DNA from: an uncultured Aquimarina sp.
GTDB lineage: Bacteria; Bacteroidota; Bacteroidia; Flavobacteriales; Flavobacteriaceae
NCBI GenBank assembly: GCA_947496355.1
Contig: CANMCO010000008.1
Coordinates: forward strand, 62,001-126,000
Length of the DNA stretch: 64,000 bases
Direction of reading: 5' to 3'
In this document: piece by piece, positions 53,126-62,352 of the stretch
Layout: each line of letters opens with the position of its first letter
Numbering within the stretch: the stretch's first letter is position 1
Program-made: the position numbers and the translations under genes
Notes under the pieces: model-generated
The model's database searches: none
Told to the model about the DNA's origin: nothing
What the model saw: the letters and a program-made list of their open reading frames with translations, nothing else

Positions 53126-53932
53126 ATGCAACATCGCATTGTTTTCTCAGATATTGACGGCACATTATTAAATCCTGAAAGAGAACTTTCAGAGTTTACT
53201 ATTTCACAGATTAAAAGAATAAAAGATACTATTCCAGTAGTATTAATATCTTCAAGAATGCCCAGTGCAATGACACATTTGCAAGAAGAGTTACAAATTA
53301 CGAATCAACCCTTAATATGTTATAATGGTGGATTAATATTACTGGATCAAAAACCTATACACTCTACATTTATATCTCCAGAAATTATTCAAATACTTAG
53401 TGATTTCAATAAAGACCAAAAGATTCATATTAGTTTGTACCACAATGATGATTGGTTCGTACCAGAAATGGATTTTTGGGCTAACCGAGAGGCGCAAAAT
53501 ACCAAAGTCAACCCCACCATAAAAACAATTGAAAATGTAATCCAGGATTGGAGAACTGAAAATAAAGGAGCGCATAAAATAATGTGCATGGGTGAGGAAA
53601 ACTACATTGATGATGTATTCAAATTTTTGGAAGGAAATTTTGGGGATAAATTACACTTATATCGTTCTAAATCTACTTATATTGAAATTGCCCATAAAAG
53701 TATTTCAAAACTTACGGCCATTGAAATTTTGTTAAATACTCATTTCAAAATTCCAATTTCCGATGTAGTAGCGTTTGGTGATAATTATAATGATATCGAA
53801 ATGCTAAAAGCTGTAGGAACTGGAGTAGCCGTAGGCAATGCAAAACCAGAGACCATAAAAGTTTCTAATTCGATTACATTACCAGGAAAAGAAGACGGAG
53901 TTGCTATTTATATTAAAAACAATATCAAATAA
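53126..53932 (+). CDS. Cof-type HAD-IIB family phosphatase
   Basis: The 268-residue cytoplasmic protein has HAD motif I FSDIDGTLLNPE, motif II VLISSRM, and motif III/IV FGDNYNDIEML with the conserved Lys in the helix before it (SKLTAIEIL). Cof-type enzymes hydrolyse phosphate from sugar phosphates, flavin mononucleotide or similar small molecules. Substrate is unknown. The next gene begins with a GTG two bases after its stop, showing tight coupling. Confidence 0.92.
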   Translation: MQHRIVFSDIDGTLLNPERELSEFTISQIKRIKDTIPVVLISSRMPSAMTHLQEELQITNQPLICYNGGLILLDQKPIHSTFISPEIIQILSDFNKDQKIHISLYHNDDWFVPEMDFWANREAQNTKVNPTIKTIENVIQDWRTENKGAHKIMCMGEENYIDDVFKFLEGNFGDKLHLYRSKSTYIEIAHKSISKLTAIEILLNTHFKIPISDVVAFGDNYNDIEMLKAVGTGVAVGNAKPETIKVSNSITLPGKEDGVAIYIKNNIK

Positions 53933-53934
53933 CT

Positions 53935-55827
53935 GTGCTAAAAACAACAAATATTACGAATTGGTTACTTACTATATTATTGTTTAATATACTGGTATGC
54001 TGTAAAGCAACACAATCTATTGCAACAATAAGCACTTCACCAATATTAGCTACTATTGATTTGGTTAATGTAATCGATGATAAAGTTAAAGTTGAAATAA
54101 AAACTAATAATCTTGATACTGATACTATAAGTTACTATCTCCCCAAAATCGTTCCGGGCACCTATCAAAATAATAATTACGGAAAATATGTAGAAGATTT
54201 TAAGGCCTATGATAAACAAGGAAACTCATTATATGTGCAAAAGTATGGAGATAATAGATGGAAAATCAATAATGCCAGACAATTAGACAAAATTACATAC
54301 TGGGTAAATGACACTTTTGATTCTGAAGACACTCATGATATTTTCTCCCCTACTGGCTCTAATATTTTAGCAAACAAAAACTTTATTTTAAACTTATATG
54401 CCTTTATAGGATATTTTGATGGACGCAAAGAAACTAAATACAAACTATTTATAAATCATCCTAAGAACTTAGAAGCATCAACTTCAAGCATTAAGATTAC
54501 TCCAGAAAACGCAATAGAAAACATTAACTATGATACAGATTTTTTCACCTTCAAAAGGTATGCAGATGTGTCAGACTCACCAATAATGTATTCTGAACCT
54601 GATAAGGTTACTTTTACCATTAATGGCATCGAAATACTTTTAAGTATATATTCACCAAATAAAATTCATCGTGCCGCAAGGTTAATGCCCCATATGGAAA
54701 GAATGATAAGAGCACAACGTAATTTTCTTGGTGAGATTAATTCTACAAAAAAATACAGTATCTTATTATACCTTTCATCTACAAAACAAGATGACGCACA
54801 AGGTTTTGGAGCACTAGAACATAACACTTCGACTGTGGTAGTGCTACCAGAATCCATTTCAAAAAAGAAACTAAACGAATCCCTTACTGATGTTGTTTCT
54901 CACGAATTTTTTCACATCGTTACTCCGTTAACTATCCATTCAAAAGAAATACACAATTTTGACTATAATAACCCAAAGATGTCAGAACACATCTGGTTAT
55001 ATGAAGGAACTACGGAGTATTTTTCTATTTTATTTCAAATATCCCAAGGGCTAATATCAAAAGAAGAGTTTTTAGGTAAAATATTAGATAAAATAGAAAT
55101 GTCTAAAAAATTTGACAATACAATGTCTTTCACAACAATGAGTAAAAACATATTAGAAGAGCCTTATCGTACGAATTACAGAAACGTCTACGAAAAAGGA
55201 GCATTAATTTCTATGTGTCTGGATATCATTATGCGAGAAAAAAGTGATGGTAAATATGGCATATTAGATCTCATTAAAAACTTGTCTAGCGAATTTGGTA
55301 TAAACACTCCTTTTGAAGATAAAGATCTAATCAAAACCATAAAAGATATTTCGTACCCCGAAATTAATGATTTTTTAGAGAATCATGTAGTAAACAACAC
55401 CCCTATTGATTATGCTTTTTATCTTGAAAAAGTAGGAATAAAGTACGGAACAAAAAATGTCACATCATCATATTTCATTCATGAACAACAACCCTTTGTA
55501 TCTGGATCCGAAGCCTCGCAAGAAGTTATTTTTGAATCAGGTATAGAATATAATAGTTTTTTAAAAAATCTAGGAGTACTTGGAGGAGATGTACTACTTG
55601 GTATAAACGACAAAAAATATAACATTAAGAACATTTACGATCTTTTTGGAGATTCAAGTCGTTGGAAAATAGGTGACGAAATTACTTTTCTTGTAAAGCG
55701 TAACAATAAAGAGATTACTTTAAAATCGAAAGTAATTGAGCCCTCTGTAACGCAAATTATTTTAGAACAGGCTCCCAATGCTTCAGAACAACAAATAAAC
55801 CTTTTGAAGAATTGGATTAATGACTAA
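53935..55827 (+). CDS. M61 glycyl-aminopeptidase-like lipoprotein with PDZ domain
   Basis: This 630-residue protein starts at GTG 53935, two bases after the HAD gene. The signal ends in a lipobox-like LVCC. The N-terminal beta domain is followed by the M61 catalytic domain with HExxH in VSHEFFHIVTPL and the third ligand in WLYEGTTEYFS. A C-terminal PDZ-like segment (LGVLGGDVLLGINDKKYN) covers about residues 535-615. M61 enzymes are periplasmic or cell-surface aminopeptidases active on Gly- or Ala-rich peptides. The GTG start suggests translation coupled to the previous gene. Confidence 0.9.
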   Translation: MLKTTNITNWLLTILLFNILVCCKATQSIATISTSPILATIDLVNVIDDKVKVEIKTNNLDTDTISYYLPKIVPGTYQNNNYGKYVEDFKAYDKQGNSLYVQKYGDNRWKINNARQLDKITYWVNDTFDSEDTHDIFSPTGSNILANKNFILNLYAFIGYFDGRKETKYKLFINHPKNLEASTSSIKITPENAIENINYDTDFFTFKRYADVSDSPIMYSEPDKVTFTINGIEILLSIYSPNKIHRAARLMPHMERMIRAQRNFLGEINSTKKYSILLYLSSTKQDDAQGFGALEHNTSTVVVLPESISKKKLNESLTDVVSHEFFHIVTPLTIHSKEIHNFDYNNPKMSEHIWLYEGTTEYFSILFQISQGLISKEEFLGKILDKIEMSKKFDNTMSFTTMSKNILEEPYRTNYRNVYEKGALISMCLDIIMREKSDGKYGILDLIKNLSSEFGINTPFEDKDLIKTIKDISYPEINDFLENHVVNNTPIDYAFYLEKVGIKYGTKNVTSSYFIHEQQPFVSGSEASQEVIFESGIEYNSFLKNLGVLGGDVLLGINDKKYNIKNIYDLFGDSSRWKIGDEITFLVKRNNKEITLKSKVIEPSVTQIILEQAPNASEQQINLLKNWIND

Positions 55828-55907
55828 AACTTTCTTAAGATTCTGGTAGGGACTTTTCCAAAAAACTGTATTTTGCACGACATCTTCTACAAATTAAACA
55901 CTCAATA

Positions 55908-57212
55908 ATGGAAAATACTCCTTTTTTTACAAATGACACTATTGTCTTTGGTATCCTAATGCTTTGTTTAGGTCTGGTTTTCTATACAGCATCGCTCAAA
56001 TCAAGTTTTTGGAAATCATTTTATAAATACGTTCCGGCTTTATTACTTTGCTATCTTCTTCCAGCCATATTTAATTCTTTAGGAATTATTTCACCAGAAT
56101 GGAATGAATTAAATGCGGATGGAGAACTAATAGAAAAGTCTTCGAACGTATACTATATTGCAAGTAGGTATCTCTTACCGGCTTCTTTGGTATTAATGAC
56201 ATTAAGTATAGATCTCAAAGGAATTTTCAATTTGGGTCCAAAAGCACTCATTATGTTTTTAACAGGAACATTTGGTATTATTTTAGGAGGTCCTATAGCT
56301 ATCTTATTGATTTCTGCTATCTCGCCAGAAACTGTTGGAGGAGCGGGATTTGATGCAGTTTGGAGAGGATTATCTACGCTAGCCGGAAGTTGGATTGGTG
56401 GAGGAGCAAATCAAGCTGCAATGTTAGAGATTTACCAATATAACCCAGACAAGTACGGAGGGATGGTATTAGTCGATATTGTTGTAGCCAACTTATGGAT
56501 GGCAATATTATTGATCGGAATTGGCAAAAGTAACAAGATTGATCGCTGGTTAAAAGCGGATAATAGCGCAATAGAATCTCTAAAACAACAAGTATCAAGT
56601 TATGCAGAAAGTGTAACACGCAATCCTTCTTTGACAGATTATATCATAATGCTTTCAATAGCATTTGTAACTGTAGGAATAGCGCATTGGGGAGCTGGGG
56701 GAGTTTCTGATTTATTATCTGATAATTTTGAAGTTTTTAATGATAAAAGCTCTGCACTATCTTCTTTTACTTCAAAATTTTTCTGGATGATCACTATAGC
56801 CACTGCTATTGGTATCATATTATCATATACTAAGGTGAAAAAATATGAAGGCGCCGGAGCTAGTAAACTTGGTAGTATTTTTATTTATATTCTTGTAGCT
56901 ACTATTGGAATGAAAATGGATCTAGGGATGATATTTGAAAACCCCGGATTAATTGCAATTGGACTTGTCTGGATGACAATTCATGCAGTACTGCTTATTG
57001 GAGTGGCAAAATTGATAAAAGCTCCTTACTTTTTTCTTGCAGTAGGTAGCCAGGCCAATGTAGGTGGTGCAGCATCTGCTCCGGTAGTCGCAGCCGCTTT
57101 TCATCCGTCATTAGCAGCCGTTGGTGTTTTATTAGCCGTATTTGGATATGTCGTAGGGACATATGGCGCCATATTGTGTACTATTTTAATGCAAATAGCC
57201 TCTGGAAGTTAG
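55908..57212 (+). CDS. DUF819 family integral membrane protein (YjcL-like)
   Basis: The 434-residue protein has about 11-12 predicted membrane helices. Family-typical pieces are RYLLPASLVLMTLSIDLKGI, GTFGIILGGPIAI, SWIGGGANQAAM and SQANVGGAASAPVVAAAF. The symmetric GGAN/NVGG motifs and topology suggest a transporter. The substrate is not established; the family is uncharacterised in general. It is followed after 57 bases by a DUF4369 lipoprotein gene on the same strand. Confidence 0.9.
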   Translation: MENTPFFTNDTIVFGILMLCLGLVFYTASLKSSFWKSFYKYVPALLLCYLLPAIFNSLGIISPEWNELNADGELIEKSSNVYYIASRYLLPASLVLMTLSIDLKGIFNLGPKALIMFLTGTFGIILGGPIAILLISAISPETVGGAGFDAVWRGLSTLAGSWIGGGANQAAMLEIYQYNPDKYGGMVLVDIVVANLWMAILLIGIGKSNKIDRWLKADNSAIESLKQQVSSYAESVTRNPSLTDYIIMLSIAFVTVGIAHWGAGGVSDLLSDNFEVFNDKSSALSSFTSKFFWMITIATAIGIILSYTKVKKYEGAGASKLGSIFIYILVATIGMKMDLGMIFENPGLIAIGLVWMTIHAVLLIGVAKLIKAPYFFLAVGSQANVGGAASAPVVAAAFHPSLAAVGVLLAVFGYVVGTYGAILCTILMQIASGS

Positions 57213-57269
57213 TATTTCAATCCAAATTATAGCATCTTTGTAACCCGATTAAAAACAATAAACTTATTA

Positions 57270-58013
57270 ATGAAACAATTTTTTACCATACTATTTTTAG
57301 CTGTATTTTTAACCAACTGCAGTAGCCCACCAAAGAAAGGAAATGTTACTGTCGCAGGTAATATTAAAGGGTTAAAAAAAGGAACATTATATCTGCAAAA
57401 AGTACAAGATACTGTGCTTATTAATGTTGACTCTGTAACTATAGATGGGAACTCAGAATTTATGTTGAAATCTGAAGTCAAAGAACCCGAAATTCATTAT
57501 TTATATTTAGACAAAAAGGATGGTGCACAATATAATGATCGTATCGATTTTTTTGCAGAACCCGGAGAAATAAACATAGTTACAACACTTGAAGACTTTG
57601 AAAAAGACCTGAAAATAAGTGGAGGAAAGAATGAGACTAAATATCGCGAATACAAAAAGATGCTTCAACGATTTAATGACAGAAATCTAAGAATTATAAA
57701 AGAAGATTTTGAAGCCAGTAAACAAAATGATGATGAAAAGTTGATGGAAAATGATGAAACTTATAAAAAGTTACTGCGACAAAAATATCTATACACCATC
57801 AATTTTGCGATCTACAACAAAAAACTAGAGGTATCTCCGTATATAACACTTAGTGAAGTTTATGATGCTAATATCAAATACTTGGATACTGTAGCCAGAT
57901 CATTATCTCCTAAAGTAAAGAAATCTTTATACGGCAAACAACTCATAGAATATATAAAAGAACGAAAAGCAAAAGAAGAATCTAACATCAAGAAAAACGA
58001 TTCGCTTAATTAG
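57270..58013 (+). CDS. DUF4369 domain lipoprotein
   Basis: The 247-residue protein has a lipoprotein signal ending in LTNC (Cys17). A DUF4369 domain follows (about 25-125; VTVAGNIKGLKKGTLYLQKV, FFAEPGEINIVTTL). In many Bacteroidota proteins this domain precedes a thioredoxin-like domain, but here the C-terminal half is a helical, charged region without CxxC. The role is unknown; it may bind surface ligands. An AT-rich hairpin after the stop (58039-58085) probably ends the transcript. Confidence 0.83.
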   Translation: MKQFFTILFLAVFLTNCSSPPKKGNVTVAGNIKGLKKGTLYLQKVQDTVLINVDSVTIDGNSEFMLKSEVKEPEIHYLYLDKKDGAQYNDRIDFFAEPGEINIVTTLEDFEKDLKISGGKNETKYREYKKMLQRFNDRNLRIIKEDFEASKQNDDEKLMENDETYKKLLRQKYLYTINFAIYNKKLEVSPYITLSEVYDANIKYLDTVARSLSPKVKKSLYGKQLIEYIKERKAKEESNIKKNDSLN

Positions 58014-58038
58014 ATTTTTTGAGTTAATTCAAGCTTAC

Positions 58039-58085
58039 GAAAACAATAAAAACACTAGCATATATCTAGTACTTTTATTGTTTTC
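58039..58085 (+). terminator. AT-rich hairpin after DUF4369 gene
   Basis: Two 20-base arms (58039-58058 and 58066-58085) pair at 18 of 20 positions around a 7-base loop. The 3' arm is T-rich. It lies 26 bases past the DUF4369 stop and 205 before the next gene. Confidence 0.65.
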
Positions 58086-58230
58086 TTCTACAATTTTCGC
58101 AAACCAATTCTCTTCTCGAACTAAGAAATAACAACTTTAAATAGTTTTTATTTCTGTAAGGTTATTACATCAAAAAAGCAAAATTAATTGGTGTTCAGTT
58201 ATTTAGGCTCTTAAAAAAAGAGCAAAAAAT

Positions 58231-58261
58231 TTTGTATATAAGAATTACTTGTTTACTTTTG
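58231..58261 (+). promoter_or_regulatory. Promoter of the YtrA-type ABC operon
   Basis: TTTG (58231-58234) and TACTTTTG (58254-58261) match the Bacteroidota -33 TTTG and -7 TAnnTTTG with a 19-base spacer. Transcription should begin near 58268 and give a leader of about 23 bases. Confidence 0.68.
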
Positions 58262-58262
58262 A

Positions 58263-58286
58263 AGTGTACTAGATAACTAATACACT
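58263..58286. promoter_or_regulatory. GntR/YtrA-type operator at the transcription start
   Basis: AGTGTACTAG (58263-58272) and CTAATACACT (58277-58286) form an inverted repeat matching at 9 of 10 positions. It contains AGTGTA-N12-TACACT, nearly the AGTGTA-N13-TACACT site known for Bacillus YtrA. It covers the predicted start of transcription, so binding of the operon's own GntR protein should repress it. Confidence 0.7.
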
Positions 58287-58290
58287 AGAA

Positions 58291-59142
58291 ATGATACAAA
58301 TCAAAAATTTACGATTCTACTATCCAAAAAACAAAATGGTTCTCGATGATGTATCATTAAATTTCACTTCTGGAAACATTTATGGGCTATTCGGTAAAAA
58401 CGGTGAAGGAAAAAGCACATTAATAAAGATAATGACAGGACTACTATTTCCAAAAGCTGGATACTGTACTGTTCTAGATCAAAATGTTTCTAGAAGAAAA
58501 GTAAAGTGTCTTCAAGATATTTTTATGGTACCAGAAGATTTTGAGTTGCCTGCATTAAAGATTTCTACCTACGAAAAAATAAATTCTGTTTTTTACCCAA
58601 GATTCTCCAAGGACCAGTTTTATGAATTAATCCAGGAATTTAAACTTTCTTCTGATCAAAAGATATCAACCTTATCCTTTGGACAAAAGAAGAAAGTACT
58701 TATCGCATTTGGCATAGCTACAAATACAAAACTGCTACTCATGGATGAACCAACCAATGGACTTGACATCCCATCAAAAAGTCAGTTTAGGAAGATCATG
58801 GCTTCAGAAGTCGACCAAGGTAGATGTATTGTTATTTCAACACATCAAGTAAGAGATTTACACAGCTTAATAAATCATGTGGTCATCCTGGATCAGTCCA
58901 AAGTAGTGTTTGACCATACCCTTTCTGATATTTCAGAAAATTTATGGTTCGGAAGACCGACGCGAGATGCAGCAGAATCTATAATTTATTCTGAAGCATC
59001 CTTTGGAGGAAAAGCGGTTCTTGTAAGACAAGATAGAAATGAAACAGAGGTCGATCTTGAACTTCTGTTTAACGCTGTTTTAAGTGAACCAAACAGAATA
59101 AACAATATATTAAAAAATACCTATCATGACACCACAGTTTAA
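58291..59142 (+). CDS. ABC transporter ATP-binding protein (YtrB-like)
   Basis: The 283-residue ATPase has Walker A GKNGEGKSTL, signature TLSFGQKKKV (LSFGQ in place of LSGGQ), Walker B LLLMDEPTNGLD and H-loop STHQV. A C-terminal extension of about 70 residues follows the ATPase core. It should energise the permease encoded next, whose start overlaps its end by 17 bases. The arrangement with a GntR gene resembles the Bacillus ytr operon, which responds to cell-wall stress. Substrate unknown. Confidence 0.9.
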   Translation: MIQIKNLRFYYPKNKMVLDDVSLNFTSGNIYGLFGKNGEGKSTLIKIMTGLLFPKAGYCTVLDQNVSRRKVKCLQDIFMVPEDFELPALKISTYEKINSVFYPRFSKDQFYELIQEFKLSSDQKISTLSFGQKKKVLIAFGIATNTKLLLMDEPTNGLDIPSKSQFRKIMASEVDQGRCIVISTHQVRDLHSLINHVVILDQSKVVFDHTLSDISENLWFGRPTRDAAESIIYSEASFGGKAVLVRQDRNETEVDLELLFNAVLSEPNRINNILKNTYHDTTV

Positions 59143-59878
59143 TATCCAAAGAATAGGTAATTTTATCTATAGAGACATTACTTTACTAAAAGGAACAATA
59201 ATTACAACATTATCAGTTGCAGGTGGTCTTTTGTTTATCTTCTTCTTGTTTGGCTTAAGAAAAGATCACCTCCTAACTCCTGACGAGTTTGTGAGTATAT
59301 TTACCAAGTTTTATATTATAATTGGACTACTGCTCACTTTTTCTATTTTTAAAGAAGCTCAAAATAAGAAAGCAAATCATTTTTACTTTGCCCTACCCGT
59401 TTCGGCCTACGAAAAAACAGTAGCAATATGGCTTACTACAAGCATTTTATATACAATTGTGTTTACCGTATTCGCGTATTTGGTTGGGCAGTTAGCCATT
59501 ATAACAGGGAGTGTGCTTTCTGAAACAAATTTTCATTTTTTGTCCATATTCTCTGAAAGTTATTGGGAACTGATTAATGGTTACTTTTTTATACAACCTT
59601 TATTTCTTTTAGGTGCAATAACCTTTAGTAAAAACAGAATAGGTAAAACCTTGCTTTTGACAATGTTTATCATTTTTGGTTTGTTTATGTTCAATTTTAT
59701 ACTTTTTGCAATACTCAATTATGATATATATGATTTTTTCTCAGAAGAGCAGGATACTAATGCTTGTAGTTTAGCACTTGAAGATTTTTCACCTATGGGA
59801 AGATGGTTATTTGGTATTGTCTTAGGACCTGTTATGATGATTGCGGCATATTTCAAAATAATCGAAAAGGAAGTTTAA
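59126..59878 (+). CDS. ABC transporter permease protein
   Basis: The 250-residue protein has six predicted membrane helices (for example ITTLSVAGGLLFIFFLFGL, FYIIIGLLLTFSIF and GRWLFGIVLGPVMMIAAYF). It has no sequence motif beyond topology. The HFYFALPVSAYEKTVAIWL stretch is common in Bacteroidota ABC-2-type permeases. It pairs with the overlapping ATPase gene, and the GntR gene begins two bases after its stop. Confidence 0.85.
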   Translation: MTPQFNIQRIGNFIYRDITLLKGTIITTLSVAGGLLFIFFLFGLRKDHLLTPDEFVSIFTKFYIIIGLLLTFSIFKEAQNKKANHFYFALPVSAYEKTVAIWLTTSILYTIVFTVFAYLVGQLAIITGSVLSETNFHFLSIFSESYWELINGYFFIQPLFLLGAITFSKNRIGKTLLLTMFIIFGLFMFNFILFAILNYDIYDFFSEEQDTNACSLALEDFSPMGRWLFGIVLGPVMMIAAYFKIIEKEV

Positions 59879-59880
59879 CA

Positions 59881-60261
59881 ATGGATTTTGATAATAGCAG
59901 ACCAATCTATTTACAAATCGTAGACTTTTTTTACGAAAACATTCTTATTCGAAGATGGAAAGAAGAAGAAAGAATACCTTCTGTAAGAGAAATTGCTATG
60001 ATGGTAGAAGTAAATCCTAACACAGCTATACGGGCCTTTACTTATCTGCAAGAACAAGAAGTAATTTATAATAAAAGAGGTATCGGTTATTTCGTTTCAG
60101 AAAACGGTTACGATAAAGTTCTTACAATCAAAAAGAATGAATTTATGGAAGTAATAATTCCCGATGTATTTAAAAAAATGGGGTTGCTTGATATAAAATT
60201 CGAAGAACTAGAAAGTGCCTTTAACAACTATTTAAAGAATTTAGATCATGAAAAAAAGTAG
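59881..60261 (+). CDS. GntR family regulator (YtrA subfamily)
   Basis: The 126-residue protein starts at ATG 59881 (MDFDNSRPIYLQIVDFFYENI), two bases after the permease stop; a longer frame from 59803 only runs through permease sequence. It has the GntR winged helix (EERIPSVREIAMMVEVNPNTAIRAFTYLQEQ) and the short C-terminal extension of YtrA proteins instead of a large effector domain. It most likely represses its own operon through the AGTGTA/TACACT palindrome at 58263-58286. Unusually it is third in the operon rather than first. Confidence 0.92.
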   Translation: MDFDNSRPIYLQIVDFFYENILIRRWKEEERIPSVREIAMMVEVNPNTAIRAFTYLQEQEVIYNKRGIGYFVSENGYDKVLTIKKNEFMEVIIPDVFKKMGLLDIKFEELESAFNNYLKNLDHEKK

Positions 60262-60805
60262 TTTAATCTTACTGGTATCATTAGGTGCGATTGTCATCTT
60301 TTTCTTCGCACTACAGTTGTCAATGCATAGTTACCTAAAAGAAGAAGCTGTTCTAGACGAAAAGTACAAAGATGTTAATGACATTACAGCCGAAACAAGA
60401 AAGGTTTCAGATTTTAAAAAGATAGCCGTAAGTCATGGGATTAAAGTGCTTTTCAAACAGGATAGCTTAAAAAATATAAAGATAGAAGCATCTAAAAAAC
60501 TAATGTCATACATCAAAACCGAAGTAATAAATGAAAAACTGGTTATTGAAAAAACAGAGAGGATAAAAAAGAACGACTCTATAACTGTATTTGTTCAAAA
60601 CAGTATTCTTGATTCATTAATTGTAAGTTCTGGAGCAAACTTTGAAACTATTGAAAACGTCTCTGGAGCAGACTTGAAAATCGAATTTAATGATGATAGC
60701 ATAGGAAACCTCGAATTATCATACACATCTGTAAAATGCAAAACATCATCAGATGCTAAGGTAAACTTAAAAGGAAACTCTAAGGAAATCGAATTCTCTA
60801 ATTAA
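60248..60805 (+). CDS. DUF2807 (GIN domain)-like membrane-anchored protein
   Basis: The 185-residue protein has one N-terminal membrane helix (LILLVSLGAIVIFFFALQL) and a beta-rich extracytoplasmic part. The part shows the GIN/DUF2807 pattern: FKKIAVSHGIKVLFKQD, then repeating strands (SLIVSSGANFETIE, LELSYTSVKCK) of a beta-helix. It is shorter than usual GIN proteins. Its start overlaps gntR by 14 bases, so it is the last gene of the YtrA-type unit. It may sense or bind something in the envelope; function unknown. Confidence 0.78.
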   Translation: MKKSSLILLVSLGAIVIFFFALQLSMHSYLKEEAVLDEKYKDVNDITAETRKVSDFKKIAVSHGIKVLFKQDSLKNIKIEASKKLMSYIKTEVINEKLVIEKTERIKKNDSITVFVQNSILDSLIVSSGANFETIENVSGADLKIEFNDDSIGNLELSYTSVKCKTSSDAKVNLKGNSKEIEFSN

Positions 60806-60810
60806 AACCA

Positions 60811-60840
60811 ATAATCATCAATACAAAAACGAGCTTTATG
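60811..60840 (+). repeat. Decayed leader copy ending in ATG and immediate stop
   Basis: ATAATCATCAATACAAAAAC followed by GAGCTTTATG resembles the leader repeated before the three genes downstream. Here the ATG is followed by AAT TAA, so no protein is made. It may mark a lost gene. Confidence 0.45.
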
Positions 60841-60904
60841 AATTAAAAAAATAAACCTAATCAATTTATTTCAAGTTTTTAAAGAGTCTCATCAACTCAT
60901 AATC

Positions 60905-60929
60905 AATCATCAATCAAAAAACGAACATT
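60905..60929 (+). repeat. Shared leader repeat, copy before first DUF4386 gene
   Basis: AATCATCAATCAAAAAACGA followed by ACATT precedes the ATG at 60930. The core ATCAAAAAAC recurs at the same distance before the next two genes. Confidence 0.6.
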
Positions 60930-61619
60930 ATGAAATCAAACAAAAAAACAGGAAGAATTCTGGGAGTGCTACTTCTAATTCACTTTATTTTAGGCGTTTT
61001 AATTAATCAATTCTTATTAGGCCCCATTATATTTACATCGGATTTTCTCACCAATGTCTCTACAAATACTACTCAGATAATACTATCTGTACTACTTGGT
61101 TTAATAGGCAGTGCACTATCTGTGGGTATGGCTGTTTTATTATTACCGATGTTTAAAAAATGTAGTAAAGGTATTGCTTTTTGGTATCTCAGTTTTAGCA
61201 TTATCGGTTTCACTATGAGCCTAATTGATAATACCGGTGTTTTATCAATATTGTCATTAAGCCAGGAATTTGTAAAATCAGAAACCACAAATGTAAATTA
61301 TTTTGAAAATTTAGGTGCATTACTTTATGCCACTCGATGGTGGACTCACTATTTGGATATGCTTATTGCCATATTTGCCCTTCCTGTCTTTTACTATGTC
61401 CTATATAATTTAAAACTCGTTCCTCGATTTATCTCAATTTGGGGGCTTATCGGAGTTGCGTTAATGCTAACAGGAATCTTACTAACGATTTTTGATCAGG
61501 GTACACATGATACAGAAATGATGCTGCTCGTTCCATTAGGTTTGAACCGTTTATTTTTAGCAATCTGGCTATTGACAAAAGGGTTTAATTCTTCAGAAAT
61601 AGCCGAAAAACCTCTATAA
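60930..61619 (+). CDS. DUF4386 family membrane protein, paralogue 1
   Basis: The 229-residue protein has six predicted membrane helices. It begins MKSNKKTGRILGVLLLIHF and shares layout with the following paralogue: a LLGLIGSALSVGMAVLLLPMFK helix, a loop LSLSQEFV and a final AIWLLTKGFN. DUF4386 proteins are uncharacterised. The gene is followed after 36 bases by its paralogue, and both have near-identical leader sequences, indicating tandem duplication. Confidence 0.85.
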   Translation: MKSNKKTGRILGVLLLIHFILGVLINQFLLGPIIFTSDFLTNVSTNTTQIILSVLLGLIGSALSVGMAVLLLPMFKKCSKGIAFWYLSFSIIGFTMSLIDNTGVLSILSLSQEFVKSETTNVNYFENLGALLYATRWWTHYLDMLIAIFALPVFYYVLYNLKLVPRFISIWGLIGVALMLTGILLTIFDQGTHDTEMMLLVPLGLNRLFLAIWLLTKGFNSSEIAEKPL

Positions 61620-61634
61620 ACTACAAGCATAATT

Positions 61635-61655
61635 ATTAATCAAAAAACGAACAAT
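61635..61655 (+). repeat. Shared leader repeat, copy before second DUF4386 gene
   Basis: ATTAATCAAAAAACGAACAA ends just before the ATG at 61656. It matches the leader of the first paralogue over the AATCAAAAAACGAACA part. Confidence 0.6.
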
Positions 61656-62342
61656 ATGGAATCAAACAAAAAAGCCGGAAGAATTGTTGGTGTATTGCTC
61701 CTACTCATTATTGCAGCAGGAATCCCATCCACAATGTTAAGAGGGTTATCTGCAACATTAGCTGGTTCAGAGAATTTTCTGAATGATGTTTTTCAAAATT
61801 CAATGCAAATGAGAATATCAATCCTTTTAGATATGATGGCAAGCGTACTCTGGGTTGGGATAGCAATCATGCTGTTTCCAATTTTAAAACAATATAAAAG
61901 CAGCCTAGCGTTTTGGTTTTTCGGTTTGTGGATCACCTATTTCGCTGTAATCATATTTAGTAATATCAGTCACCTTTCTCTTTTATCCCTAAGCCAGCAA
62001 TTTACTGAAACGACTATCCCGGATCTGGGACATTTTAGAACTTTAAGTATCCTAAAAGTAGAAGAGTATTTTTGGGCTCATTTTATGAGCATAATGCTAT
62101 ACAGCTCTGCTGCTCTAGTACTTTACTATTATTTATTCAAGACAAAACTAATACCACAATTGTTATCGCTTTGGGGCATTATAGCGGTCTCTGTGGTATT
62201 TGTAGCTTGTTGGCTAAACATTTTCGACTATAGTCCGGGAATGATTGTATTTGGTCAAAATGGGCTGCATATGATAATGCTAACATTATGGCTTTTAGCT
62301 AAAGGCTTCAATCCTCATCAGATTACTTCCAAGCCTGTATAA
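61656..62342 (+). CDS. DUF4386 family membrane protein, paralogue 2
   Basis: The 228-residue protein has six predicted helices and starts MESNKKAGRIVGVLLLLIIAAG. It aligns along its full length with paralogue 1 (SLLSLSQQF vs ILSLSQEF; LTLWLLAKGFN vs AIWLLTKGFN) but has diverged in most positions. It is probably part of the same transcript as the neighbouring genes. No function is known. Confidence 0.85.
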   Translation: MESNKKAGRIVGVLLLLIIAAGIPSTMLRGLSATLAGSENFLNDVFQNSMQMRISILLDMMASVLWVGIAIMLFPILKQYKSSLAFWFFGLWITYFAVIIFSNISHLSLLSLSQQFTETTIPDLGHFRTLSILKVEEYFWAHFMSIMLYSSAALVLYYYLFKTKLIPQLLSLWGIIAVSVVFVACWLNIFDYSPGMIVFGQNGLHMIMLTLWLLAKGFNPHQITSKPV

Positions 62343-62352
62343 CCGACTTTTC

